From contig JAAYSP010000065.1 in the NCBI GenBank assembly GCA_012518355.1, positions 1 to 45,283 of the forward strand: 45,283 nucleotides of DNA. Direction: 5' to 3'. The notes beneath the pieces are model-generated. The model ran no database searches and was not told the origin of the DNA. It saw only the letters and a program-made list of their open reading frames with translations. This document shows positions 16,930 through 25,092 of this stretch, in pieces. Position 1 is the first letter of the stretch. The number at the start of each line of letters is the position of its first letter. The stretch is from a candidate division WS1 bacterium. GTDB lineage: Bacteria > Armatimonadota > Zipacnadia > Zipacnadales > UBA11051. The position numbers and the translations under genes were made by a program.

Positions 16930-18195
16930 CTATTTGTTGAAAGTGGTTACAGCCTTGCCCAAAAACTCCTGATTGCTCTTAGTTTTACGCAATCCTGAGA
17001 TCAGCAACTCTGCGGCATTCTCTGGTTCGAGTGCGTGCAGAGCGCGGCGCAGCTGCCATATACTTTGCATCTCGGCATCGTTGAACAGCAACTCCTGATG
17101 ACGCGTGCTAGATCGAGGGATGTCAATAGCAGGGAAAATACCTTTGTCGGCCAGTTCACGGGCAAGCACCAGGTCCATGTTGCCTGTGGCCTTGAACTCT
17201 TCGTAGATCATGTCATCCATTCGGCTGCCTGTCTCTACCAATATCGTAGCGATAATCGTCAGGCTGCCACCGTTTTCGATGTTGCGCGCTGCTCCGAACA
17301 GTCGCTTGGGCCGGTACAGTGCTGTAGGATCAAGCCCACCGGACAGCGTCCGGCCAGAAGGTTCTACTGTTAGGTTGGCGGCTCGCGCCAGACGGGTGAT
17401 GCTGTCGAGCAAAATCACGACATCCTCACCGTGTTCGACCAGCCGTTTGCCGCGCTCCAGGACCATCTCGGCGACTCGCATGTGGTTACGTGGCTGCTCA
17501 TCAAAAGTAGAAGCCGCTACCTCACCATCCACTGACCGCGCTATATCTGTGACTTCTTCAGGGCGCTCGTCAATCAGCAGTACCATCAGGTACAGATCGT
17601 CGTAGTTAGCGGTAAGTGCATTGGCGATCTGTTTGAGCATGGTGGTCTTACCAGCCTTGGGGGCCGATATGATGAGCCCACGCTGGCCGCGCCCGATCGG
17701 GGTCACGATATCCAGAAAGCGTCCGGTGAGACTGTCGGGCTGGGTAGTTTCCAGATACAGCCGCTGGTCGGGATATACCGGGGTGAGGTCTTCGAAGTGA
17801 GGACGGGTGCGAGCCGTCTCCGGCGGCATACCATTGATACTTTGCACGCGCAGCAGCGACCAGTAGCGCTCGGCGTCCTTGGGCGGGCGCACCGGCCCGC
17901 TCACCATGTCACCGGTACGCAGGTTGAAGCGTTTGATCTGAGTATCAGCCACATAAATGTCGCTGGAAGGGTTCGGTTCGTAGTCGAGCCCCCGCAGATA
18001 GCCTCTGTCGCCGTTTACTATATCCAGGATACCCCAGCGAAACTCGTGGCCGTTGGCCTCACTCTGCTTGACCAGTATCCGCATGCAGAGGTCGCGTTTG
18101 TTCAGCAAGCTGGCACCGGTGAGTTTCATCTCCGATGCAATCTTACGTAGCTCATCCACGGTCTTTTGTTGCAAATCAGCCAGTTCTAACATCAT
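16930..18195 (-). CDS. rho: Transcription termination factor Rho
   Basis: The 421-aa product has the full Rho architecture. The N-terminal helical domain begins MMLELADLQQKTVDELRKIA, followed by an OSP-fold RNA-binding domain (GILDIVNGDRGYLRG, YVADTQIKRFNLRTGD). The RecA-like core has Walker A SAPKAGKTTMLKQ, the LLIDERPEEVTDI segment, Walker B DVVILLDSITRLARA, the TIIATILVETGSRMDD region and ARELADKGIFPAID. It is an RNA-dependent hexameric ATPase that ends transcription. The start at 18195 makes a four-base ATGA overlap with the stop of hpt, and GAGGTG lies just upstream; ATG 18192 is an equally possible start. There is no large insertion, so the protein is of standard length. Confidence 0.97.
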   Translation of the reverse strand: MMLELADLQQKTVDELRKIASEMKLTGASLLNKRDLCMRILVKQSEANGHEFRWGILDIVNGDRGYLRGLDYEPNPSSDIYVADTQIKRFNLRTGDMVSGPVRPPKDAERYWSLLRVQSINGMPPETARTRPHFEDLTPVYPDQRLYLETTQPDSLTGRFLDIVTPIGRGQRGLIISAPKAGKTTMLKQIANALTANYDDLYLMVLLIDERPEEVTDIARSVDGEVAASTFDEQPRNHMRVAEMVLERGKRLVEHGEDVVILLDSITRLARAANLTVEPSGRTLSGGLDPTALYRPKRLFGAARNIENGGSLTIIATILVETGSRMDDMIYEEFKATGNMDLVLARELADKGIFPAIDIPRSSTRHQELLFNDAEMQSIWQLRRALHALEPENAAELLISGLRKTKSNQEFLGKAVTTFNK

Positions 18196-18764
18196 GCACC
18201 TCTGCTGTTGACGCCGCACGTCTTGCGGTATGCATCTTCTTTCAGCACGCCCACATAGGGCAAATTTCTGTACTTTTCGGCATAGTCGAGACCATATCCG
18301 ACTACGAATTCGTCGGGCACTTCGAAGCCCAGGTAATCAGCGGTCACGTTAGTCCGTCTTCGGCTGGGTTTATCCAGCAGGCAGCACAAACGCAGCGAGG
18401 CAGGCTGTCTATCTTGCAAGATGTGCCTGAGGTGCTGCAAGGTAAGGCCGGTATCAACGATATCTTCGACGATGAGAACGTGCCGCCCTCTGATGTCATG
18501 GCTGCAGTCTTTGAGTACTCGCACTCTGCCACTGTGTGTAGTGGCATCTTCGTAGCTCGAAACAGAGATGAAATCTATCGATAAATCCATAGGCAAAGCT
18601 CTAATCAGGTCGGCCATGAAGACTATCGCACCGGTCAGAATGCCTATAAGCACAGGGTTTTTGTTGGCGTAATCGCGGTATATCTGGGCGGCCAGCTCGG
18701 CGATCTTGTCTTCCAGTTGCTTTTGTGTCAATAGTACGCGTTCGAGCTCTTCAGGCCACGGCAT
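18192..18764 (-). CDS. hpt: Hypoxanthine phosphoribosyltransferase
   Basis: The 190-aa product has the type I PRTase PRPP loop (VLIVEDIVDTGLTL, residues 96-109), the flexible-loop SSYEDATTHSGRVRV segment, LLDKPSRR and the base-binding VGYGLDYAEKYRNLPYVGVL. It salvages hypoxanthine (and usually guanine) to IMP and GMP with PRPP. I placed the start at ATG 18764 (MPWPEELERVLLT): this gives the normal family length and a GGGAAGGCG ribosome-binding site about ten bases upstream, whereas the frame open back to 18845 encodes an unlikely Arg/Pro-rich extension. It is the first gene of a probable operon with rho, the lipoprotein and GT4. The same order, hpt before rho, is unusual enough to note. Confidence 0.95.
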   Translation of the reverse strand: MPWPEELERVLLTQKQLEDKIAELAAQIYRDYANKNPVLIGILTGAIVFMADLIRALPMDLSIDFISVSSYEDATTHSGRVRVLKDCSHDIRGRHVLIVEDIVDTGLTLQHLRHILQDRQPASLRLCCLLDKPSRRRTNVTADYLGFEVPDEFVVGYGLDYAEKYRNLPYVGVLKEDAYRKTCGVNSRGA

Positions 18765-19235
18765 CAATGCACGCCTTCCCGGCCGGCCAGCGGGCGTAAA
18801 AACACACCGAGTGCCTGGGGTGCGCCGTGGGGAAACCAAACACACTGCTCAGCCCGGGGATGTGGTGTTTCGCGTGCCCTGATATCTTTACCGCCCGCCC
18901 GCAGCGCAACACATGTACGTATATTATGGGTGCACTGTCCGAGATACTGTCTCCGCATGCCCGCCCTGTGGAGTCCAACAGAATCGTTCAAGCCCTGTGT
19001 TGTTGCCCGTGGAAGTGAAGAGTAATCATATGGGAAATCTCGATGGAAGCCTATGGTGCGTGCTTTGCGTTGCTTACCGGCTTCAGCCGAATATCGGGGA
19101 TGTGCGACACTACGAAGACTGAGTATAGCAGCATTCGATTAGTTTGTCAAATGTAGCTGCCACAGCTTCACTGCTGGCGCACAACGCAGTTGCATCTCCC
19201 TTTTCCGAGGCGTTGGACACGGCACTGCCACCACC
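18765..19235. other. 471-bp intergenic region, nothing recognised
   Basis: The region lies between the start of hpt and the end of the PAP2 gene, both on the minus strand. It should hold the promoter of the hpt-rho operon; on the minus strand CATAAT (18928-18923) is a possible -10, but I find no well-spaced -35. Short open frames here have no convincing start sites or recognisable products. Confidence 0.4.
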
Positions 19236-19871
19236 TCAAAAGCTACTCTGGTACACTACCTGAAGCTGCGGAGAGGCGCCGGCCTGACGCGCGCCATGCC
19301 CACCGAATGAAAGCCTCAAGCCGTCCGATGTGCGACCACCCCATATCCCCAGGTCGCCCTTACCTGCCCGGCGGCCTAAGTAAGTGCCCAGAGCAGCCCC
19401 CACCAGTACCTGATCCCAGTAGTGTGCCCTGCAGTGATGTCGCGACCAGCCCACCAGTGCAGCGCCACAGTATGCAGGTACTGCAACACTGGGTTTACGT
19501 TCCGCTATGACCGCAGCGGTCGCAAAGCAGATAGCGCTATGCCCGCTCGGCATGCCGTCTGAGTCACTGTCGTTAGGTGCGGGCCTGCGATCTGATATCA
19601 CTGACTTGAGCAGCCCTGCCGTGCCTACGGACATGACGATGGCGTCGGCCATCCGCTTTCCTGTCTCCACCTCCGACATATCCTCGCTCAACAAATGGTA
19701 ACCGGCTGTGATCGCGCACAGCGGCAGAGATACATCGCTCACAAATTGCGCGAAGTGATGCCGTCCAGGTTCACGGCCAGCGCAATCGTCCTGGGCCATG
19801 CTGTGCGAAGCGCATACTGATAGCCCCCAGATCAGGTAGAGTGCCAATGCGCCGCCACTGCTTCTCTTCAC
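19236..19871 (-). CDS. PAP2-superfamily phosphatase, exported
   Basis: The 211-aa product (GTG start, with AGGAGG nine bases upstream) has an N-terminal signal segment (ALYLIWGLSVCASHSMAQ) and the three PAP2 motifs: K-x6-RP in KSVISDRRP (89-97), PSGH (108-111) and SRHHCRAHYWD (143-153). In the third motif the spacing between the His and Asp is one residue shorter than the usual SR-x5-H-x3-D. The family removes phosphate from lipid phosphates such as undecaprenyl pyrophosphate or phosphatidate; the substrate here is open. A longer open frame upstream to 19967 lacks a good ribosome-binding site and would bury the signal peptide. The last ~45 residues are Gly-rich and may be an extracytoplasmic tail. 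The next gene upstream is 131 bases away. Confidence 0.85.
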   Translation of the reverse strand: MKRSSGGALALYLIWGLSVCASHSMAQDDCAGREPGRHHFAQFVSDVSLPLCAITAGYHLLSEDMSEVETGKRMADAIVMSVGTAGLLKSVISDRRPAPNDSDSDGMPSGHSAICFATAAVIAERKPSVAVPAYCGAALVGWSRHHCRAHYWDQVLVGAALGTYLGRRAGKGDLGIWGGRTSDGLRLSFGGHGARQAGASPQLQVVYQSSF

Positions 19872-20002
19872 AAATCCCGTCCTCCTGACCCTGATGGCAA
19901 CTGATCGACCGATCCCTGCCACCAGATCAGCCCATCTCACCACACCTATGCCACGCCAGACAGCCACGTGCGTTGCCGCCAGTTCTCACGCCCCTGTTGC
20001 AC

Positions 20003-20851
20003 TCAATCACCACGGCTGGAGGTCTGTGCCTGCCCTTCCTGCGCCAAAGTTACGGCAATCTGTTCACGAGCTTCGTCAATCAACGGCTGCACCATCTCTG
20101 TGGTGTAGACACGCTGATCGAAACTGCGCATTTCCAGGCTGCGCAGGAAGCCCTGGAAATCCTCAAAATATGAACCGTAAATGTGGAAGCTATCTACCAC
20201 ATGATTGTACTGACCGGGCAAGATGGTGCGGCCCAATCTGTCCGACACGCGTTCGGCAACGATTCTCTGCAGGTCAGTGAAGGCATACATGTTCATGAAA
20301 GCAGCTTTGAAAGCATCATTGCTGCGCATGTGCGCAGACATCACCAGGCGGTCTCCGAAGATGCGGAACCACAGGCGCTGCAAACACGCAGGGTCTTCAA
20401 TTCCCGCGTCCTCCCATGACTTCCAAATCGATACCTGGGCGCGGCGAGTGTGGGGCGCTTCGGTCAGGGCAGAAACCACATAATCCAACTGGTTCAGCGC
20501 AGTAGGCATACCGGGCACGCTGTAAGAATTCATCCGTTCATGATACGTATACTGCCACTTGCCTGCAGCAGGATCAATCCAGTGGTCGTGGATACCGTTC
20601 ACCACCTCCTGCCGATACACCTCCAGGTCATAGATGCCGCCGGGCATGGCACGATGTATGCGCGGTTCGGCGAAAGCATCAGCTACAGCCAGAAACAGTG
20701 ACACATCACGACTTAGAGGATCGCCTTCTTGATCATACTGTGTGGGGATAGACACCCCCTGCTCCCAGCAAGCCACCACCGCCTTCTCCCAGCCTTCTGG
20801 GAGGTTCTGAGCTTCGATCTTTATCACAGGCAAAAGCAATTGCTCTGCCAT
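20003..20851 (-). CDS. Thymidylate synthase-fold protein (divergent)
   Basis: The 282-aa product contains the thymidylate synthase core in order: RRAQVSIW (137-144, the phosphate-binding arginine pair), the catalytic-type Cys156 in EDPACLQRLWFRI, RSND (176-179) for the RSxD motif, Asn187 in AFMNMYAF, and SFHIYGSY (221-228), which matches the His-x-Tyr substrate motif. The residue after the catalytic Cys is Leu, where classical ThyA has His, and the N-terminal ~110 residues do not look like ThyA. It may be a true dTMP synthase of a divergent branch or a related pyrimidine C5-modifying enzyme. ATG 20851 is preceded by GAGGTG at nine bases; a GTG at 20863 overlaps that site and is unlikely. hpt, also a nucleotide gene, is about 1.2 kb further along the same strand. 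Confidence 0.72.
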   Translation of the reverse strand: MAEQLLLPVIKIEAQNLPEGWEKAVVACWEQGVSIPTQYDQEGDPLSRDVSLFLAVADAFAEPRIHRAMPGGIYDLEVYRQEVVNGIHDHWIDPAAGKWQYTYHERMNSYSVPGMPTALNQLDYVVSALTEAPHTRRAQVSIWKSWEDAGIEDPACLQRLWFRIFGDRLVMSAHMRSNDAFKAAFMNMYAFTDLQRIVAERVSDRLGRTILPGQYNHVVDSFHIYGSYFEDFQGFLRSLEMRSFDQRVYTTEMVQPLIDEAREQIAVTLAQEGQAQTSSRGD

Positions 20852-21015
20852 AATAAGTAGCACCTCAGATCGCCAAACTGGACAACTTTATGCCAGTTTT
20901 CAACAGGTTTTTTAATCAGCCAGGCATATGGATGCCGCCACTGGGCGGGACCGTAGTAATTCCCCGTTAGATGACTATCACCTGCTGATAAAAATAATCG
21001 TCTGAGGATGTCTAC

Positions 21016-21044
21016 TGGACAGGTTCAAGTACTTACGATATATT
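21016..21044 (+). promoter_or_regulatory. Sigma-70-like promoter for the L,D-transpeptidase gene
   Basis: TGGACA (21016-21021, 5/6) is followed after exactly 17 bases by TATATT (21039-21044, 5/6). It points at the ATG at 21139, leaving a leader of about 90 bases. Confidence 0.55.
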
Positions 21045-21138
21045 ACCCACCAGAGTTGGCGGACCATAAATGCAGCAAAGTATAGAGCAGCTTTTATAGC
21101 GGGAGTGACACGGTATTGGGGGGGGAGCTGCCGTCGAA

Positions 21139-22266
21139 ATGCCCACTGACAGGTTCGTAGCTTTTCGCAGGATGCTATGGTTGGTCGTAGCTTGTGTCGG
21201 GCTGGTGTTTGTTCTTCAGGCTGCAGACCTGTGGGCTTTACAGGTGTTGCTGGCAAACGGCGATGGACAGACGGCGCACGCGCCTGCTTCCGCCCCGTTG
21301 CCTGAGGCCGGTGTGCCTCTGCCCACGCAACAGGTAGCAGTCGGCTCAAGCACATATTTGCCGGTACTGGAAACACCCGCCGAAGAGCGCAGCACCCCAA
21401 TCGCCGCGGCTGCCGAAACGGCCGATGCAGTGCCGAATTTTGCCCTGGTCGGCGATGGTGGAGATCTGGGCAGACGAGCACGTGAAATCGTAGGTAAGTA
21501 CGCTCCGCTGATGTTCGCCATTAGGGTCAAGGACGAGGTATATATAGACCTGGCGAAGATGGCTGAACACGTCGATGGCGAACTACGCTGGAGCCCTGGT
21601 GAGCAGGAAGCAGTGCTTCTTACCGCCGACAGTGTGGTTCAATTGCATCCCGGGTCAACCCAGGCAGAGGTAAATCTGTCGCCAACGACACTCCCTTCTG
21701 CCCCACAAATCAGCAACGACCGGTTAACCATACCCGTGACTGCACTGGGTTCACTCATCGACGCCGAGTTAGAGCAGTCTGAGCAAAGCCATGTGTTTGC
21801 CGTACACACGGGCTCTTCACCGATTTCCATAGTGGCCCTCGAAGATCTGTTTTTGTTGCGCATAAGCCGCTCACAGCGCAGACTGCAAGTATATGTACTG
21901 GGAGAACCGGTCAAGTCATACCCCATGTGCATGGGTTTGGGCAACAACACTCCGGTCGGACGCTTCCACATACAAAACCGTGCAGTCTGGCCGCCATGGA
22001 ACTCCTATGAGGGCGAGTATATACCCGGTGGCAGCCCCCGCAACCCACTGGGAGCGCGCTGGCTGGGAACCACAGCACGAGGCTCAAGCCGAGGCTGGGC
22101 CATCGGAATACATGGCACCAATCAACCGAGCTCCATCGGTCGAAGGATTTCCGGTGGCTGCATGAGACTGCATAACGCCGACGCAATCGAGCTTTTCAAC
22201 AACATACCGATCGGTACCAGAGTATGGATTCACGAAGAGCCGATTGCGCATGGTTCAGCGTCCTGA
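21139..22266 (+). CDS. L,D-transpeptidase (YkuD domain), membrane-anchored or exported
   Basis: The 375-aa product has a hydrophobic N-terminal anchor (residues ~13-34), a Pro/Ala-rich linker (~45-98), a middle domain (~118-225) resembling copper-amine-oxidase-type or stalk domains (VYIDLAKMAEHVDGELRWSP), and a C-terminal YkuD domain (~237-370). The catalytic signature is intact: His325 in AIGIHGTNQP and Cys341 in RRISGGCMRLHNADAIEL. Such enzymes make 3-3 peptidoglycan cross-links or attach proteins to peptidoglycan. PGGSPRNPLGARWLG is a typical YkuD stretch. The start codon has GGGGGAG 11 bases upstream, and a promoter lies about 100 bases before it. It is monocistronic or first before acpS (229-base gap). 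Confidence 0.9.
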   Translation: MPTDRFVAFRRMLWLVVACVGLVFVLQAADLWALQVLLANGDGQTAHAPASAPLPEAGVPLPTQQVAVGSSTYLPVLETPAEERSTPIAAAAETADAVPNFALVGDGGDLGRRAREIVGKYAPLMFAIRVKDEVYIDLAKMAEHVDGELRWSPGEQEAVLLTADSVVQLHPGSTQAEVNLSPTTLPSAPQISNDRLTIPVTALGSLIDAELEQSEQSHVFAVHTGSSPISIVALEDLFLLRISRSQRRLQVYVLGEPVKSYPMCMGLGNNTPVGRFHIQNRAVWPPWNSYEGEYIPGGSPRNPLGARWLGTTARGSSRGWAIGIHGTNQPSSIGRRISGGCMRLHNADAIELFNNIPIGTRVWIHEEPIAHGSAS

Positions 22267-22495
22267 TTTTTTGCACTCCTAAGAGTCCGCAACGGATGCA
22301 CTGGCGGCATATGGGCATGCCGGGAACGAATCTGGTGCACTGTAACACGGACACTCATGTGTAATTATGCCCCCATTCATGCTAATTCGAGTCGAAGCTT
22401 GCCCCACCATTTCGGTGCAAGGCGGCACTTGTCATGGATCATGCATGCGGTGAGTCTGGCGCATATCAGTTGAGCAAGGTACAACGGACACCATC

Positions 22496-22873
22496 ATGAT
22501 TGTCGGAATTGGCACAGATCTATGTCTGGTCAGCCGTATAGGACAGATCGTGGAGCGCAGAGGGCAGCGATTTTTGGACCGTTGCTTTACTTCCGCTGAA
22601 CAGTTGCAGTGCGGCAATGGCCCGGTGATGGCCAAGCGTTATGCAACCCGATTTGCAGCAAAAGAGGCCTGCATGAAGGCTTTCGGACTGGGCTGGGCCG
22701 GTGGCCTGCGCTTCGTGGATATCGGCGTTGAGCAAGATGCCCGAGGCAAGCCATCGTTGCGGCTGACTGGATACGCCGAGCAGCTGGCACGCCAACTGGG
22801 CGTGACCGGGATACACCTATCCCTGTCCCACGAGGGCGACATGGCACTTGCGGTCGTGATACTGGAGGCCTGA
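22496..22873 (+). CDS. acpS: Holo-[acyl-carrier-protein] synthase
   Basis: The 125-aa product has the AcpS-type phosphopantetheinyl transferase motifs: IVGIGTDLCLVSRI (Asp8), RYATRFAAKEACMKAFG (with the metal-binding Glu) and GIHLSLSHEGDMALAVVI. It transfers 4'-phosphopantetheine from CoA to ACP and so activates fatty acid synthesis. Length is normal. The gene starts 229 bases after the transpeptidase, and the LptF/G-type permease follows 210 bases later, with a small possible ORF between them. Confidence 0.95.
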   Translation: MIVGIGTDLCLVSRIGQIVERRGQRFLDRCFTSAEQLQCGNGPVMAKRYATRFAAKEACMKAFGLGWAGGLRFVDIGVEQDARGKPSLRLTGYAEQLARQLGVTGIHLSLSHEGDMALAVVILEA

Positions 22874-23097
22874 TGGCCGCTGACGCCTATCCAGTCGTCA
22901 AAGCGTGCTACGTGCCACACACTGCATCCTCAGGCGAAGAAGCCCGCCATCAGATAGTGGAGACGCTTGGGCGCAGACCAGAGACAAACATCCCAGCCTG
23001 CCGTAGTACCATATGCCATACCAACGGCCATGTTGTTCATGAGGCAGTGTCGGAGCAGTGTCCGCCAGCCCGATGGGACGAATATGAGACTTCTTGA
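22873..23097 (+). CDS. Possible small ORF between acpS and the LptF/G permease
   Basis: The 74-aa frame starts at an ATG that overlaps the acpS stop (TGATG), with GGAGG four bases upstream inside acpS, and ends 14 bases inside the permease gene. That arrangement would suit translational coupling. The product (MAADAYPVVKACYVPHTASS...) has three Cys, no signal or membrane segment and no family I recognise. It may be spurious; the alternative is an untranslated spacer. Confidence 0.3.
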   Translation: MAADAYPVVKACYVPHTASSGEEARHQIVETLGRRPETNIPACRSTICHTNGHVVHEAVSEQCPPARWDEYETS

Positions 23098-24157
23098 CCG
23101 CTATGTCTGCAGGCAGTTGGTTCTGCCCTTCCTGATCGGAGTGACCACTTTCGCGGTGATCATGCTCGGCGATGTGGCCCGACAGTTGGGCTCGATACTG
23201 TTCGGCCTTCGCGCCCCACTGCCGCTCATCATGGGCTATCTGCTGTACCATGCCCCCCATGCCGTCGTATGGTCCATGCCCGTCGGCATAGTAGTAGCCG
23301 TTGCGATGACGCTCACCAGCCTGATGAACCACGGAGAAATCCGCGCCATGCGGGTGGGTGGTGCCAGTATCCTGCGCATCTGTGCTCCGTTGCTGGTAGT
23401 CGGCCTGCTAACTAGTGCAGTCGCCCTGCTGCTAAACGAATACGTCGTTCCGCCAGCTGGACGGAAAGCCACTGAACTGTTTGCCCGCATGACGCACAGC
23501 CAGCCAATAGTACGCGAACAGTATGACGTGTATTTCCGAGACGATCAGAGGCGACTGTTTTACGTCGGCCACATGGATGCTGCCAACAACCGGCTGGAAC
23601 GCGTTGCCATCTGGACAGAAGACGATGCCGGAAACCTCGCGACTATGGTCACTGCTGACTGGGCCGAACTGAGTGGCAACCGATGGCTCCTGCGCGAAGG
23701 CCAGGAGATGGTGATGCGTCCTGATGGGGACATCGAGAAAGTCGAGAAATTCGGCAGCCAGGCGATCATGCTGGGGAAGGCGCTACAAGACTACTACACC
23801 GGTCAGCGTCGTGAACTGGAGATGAGCGGTGCACAACTGAGAGACCTGATTGGCACTCTCAGCACCGGAGGAGGCGATACCCAGAAACTGGCAGTGCGCC
23901 TGCAATTCAAGTACTCTATACCTCTGGCCTGTCTTGTCTTCGCCCTGCTGGCCGCCCCAATAGCGATACGATTTGCCGATTACGGAACCTTCGTGGGAGT
24001 GGTCATCGCTATATTAGTAGTTTTTCTTTACAACGGAGTGCGCTCATGGACTCTGGCGTTTGGCCTCGCCGGGATGCTTCATCCAGTAGTCGCAGGTTGG
24101 ACGCAAAACGTTCTCTTCGGAGTGCTCGGGCTGGTCTTGCTACTTCGCACACGCTGA
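23084..24157 (+). CDS. LptF/LptG-family (YjgP/YjgQ) permease
   Basis: The 357-aa product begins MRLLDRYVCRQLVLPFLIGV, the usual opening of LptF/LptG. It has three N-terminal membrane helices, the cytoplasmic coupling segment (MTLTSLMNHGEIRAMRVGG), a periplasmic beta-jellyroll (~130-270: VYFRDDQRRLFYVGHMDAAN), and three C-terminal helices. These proteins form the inner-membrane part of the LptB2FG ABC transporter that lifts lipopolysaccharide or a related lipid to the outer membrane. Only one such gene is here, so whether it is LptF or LptG is open, and no lptB is in the window. An upstream in-frame TTG at 22967 would add 39 polar residues before the first helix and is unlikely. Confidence 0.9.
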   Translation: MRLLDRYVCRQLVLPFLIGVTTFAVIMLGDVARQLGSILFGLRAPLPLIMGYLLYHAPHAVVWSMPVGIVVAVAMTLTSLMNHGEIRAMRVGGASILRICAPLLVVGLLTSAVALLLNEYVVPPAGRKATELFARMTHSQPIVREQYDVYFRDDQRRLFYVGHMDAANNRLERVAIWTEDDAGNLATMVTADWAELSGNRWLLREGQEMVMRPDGDIEKVEKFGSQAIMLGKALQDYYTGQRRELEMSGAQLRDLIGTLSTGGGDTQKLAVRLQFKYSIPLACLVFALLAAPIAIRFADYGTFVGVVIAILVVFLYNGVRSWTLAFGLAGMLHPVVAGWTQNVLFGVLGLVLLLRTR

Positions 24158-24200
24158 GATGTGCGTTTGACGACATGCCCAATTCAGCACAAAACAAAAT

Positions 24201-24258
24201 GTGTGACGCCTCCAGCTTGTATCAGAGGCGCCGCTACGGCTTTCAAGCCATGTCACAC
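24201..24258. other. Possible three-way-junction RNA structure or terminator
   Basis: Between convergent genes, GTGTGAC (24201-24207) pairs with GTCACAC (24252-24258). Inside lie two hairpins: GCCTC/GAGGC (24208-24229) and GGCT/AGCC (24238-24249). This could be a bidirectional terminator or a structured 3' end. It may be chance, as the inner stems are short. Confidence 0.35.
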
Positions 24259-24280
24259 GCAGGGTTGCTGGCTGGTCCAG

Positions 24281-24898
24281 CTACTCCTGTGGAGCCTGAT
24301 CCTGCTGCTGCGTGTCGGCCGCGCCCTGGCGTGGCCACGACCATCGCGTCTGGCGGTCGCGAGGCCTCTGATCCGTCCCCCAGGCCGGGTCCTGTCCGCG
24401 TCGAGTGTCGAGCCCCGGACCCGTGCCTAACGGTTCGTCCAACTGCTTGCGATACGGCTGCAGGCTTTCGTTGACCTCCCGGATCTCGGTGTCTATGTCG
24501 CGGAGTATCTGCATGTGAGCGTTTATCGCATCTCGATTGACCGGCTCCTGATTGAGCAACTCAAACAAGCCCCACTGTGTCGCGTGCAGCCGGAATTGCA
24601 GATGCCCCAAGCGGGTCCAGAGCTCTGCAGACTCCCCGGTTGGCTCGACATAGCTGCGCATTACTCCTCCACGGAATCCCAAAGCACCTGCTCTGGTCGC
24701 CATCGTGCGGTCACCAGGCTGACCGTATCGAGCACCTCTCTCGCTCCTGTCACCTTGACGCATACTCGGCCGACGCGCACCCGTCTGGCCTCGCCTATCA
24801 GGTCGGACCGTCCCATCATCGTTCTGTTGCGCGTATGCGGGTACTATTATCAGAGACATCATCCCTAGAATTCCCAGGGCGATAGCTATTCTTTTCAT
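24281..24898 (-). CDS. Small exported helical protein, Spy/CpxP-like in layout
   Basis: The 205-aa product has a clear signal peptide (IALGILGMMSLIIVPAYAQQ). A basic, Gly/Arg/Gln-rich segment of ~60 residues follows, then a helical core (~88-155: GESAELWTRLGHLQFRLHAT, then INAHMQILRDIDTEIREVNE) and an Arg/Gln/Asp-rich tail ending QQQDQAPQE. The central helices recall the small Spy/CpxP-type periplasmic chaperones, but I cannot confirm the family. The ATG has GAGGAGGT nine bases upstream. It lies 194 bases downstream of the RseB-like gene of the ECF sigma operon; an envelope-stress role is inferred from position only. Confidence 0.6.
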   Translation of the reverse strand: MKRIAIALGILGMMSLIIVPAYAQQNDDGTVRPDRRGQTGARRPSMRQGDRSERGARYGQPGDRTMATRAGALGFRGGVMRSYVEPTGESAELWTRLGHLQFRLHATQWGLFELLNQEPVNRDAINAHMQILRDIDTEIREVNESLQPYRKQLDEPLGTGPGLDTRRGQDPAWGTDQRPRDRQTRWSWPRQGAADTQQQDQAPQE

Positions 24899-25092
24899 CT
24901 AAGATATACCTCCTCATGTTGCTATATCCGCTAGCAAGGATTCCTACTCAGCAAAACTACTTATCAGGACTATATTCGCAGTTGTGAATACTGTTGCACA
25001 CTGCCTGTTGTGCACTGTCCGGGCTAGCGATCGGTTATAGCCAGTCCGGCAACTGCCGGTTTCCAGCTCCCATCATACAAAGCCCGGCGAGT

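Noticed and set aside
18766..18845. N-terminal extension of Hpt
   Set aside because: An Arg/Pro-rich stretch with no counterpart in the family; ATG 18764 gives standard length.
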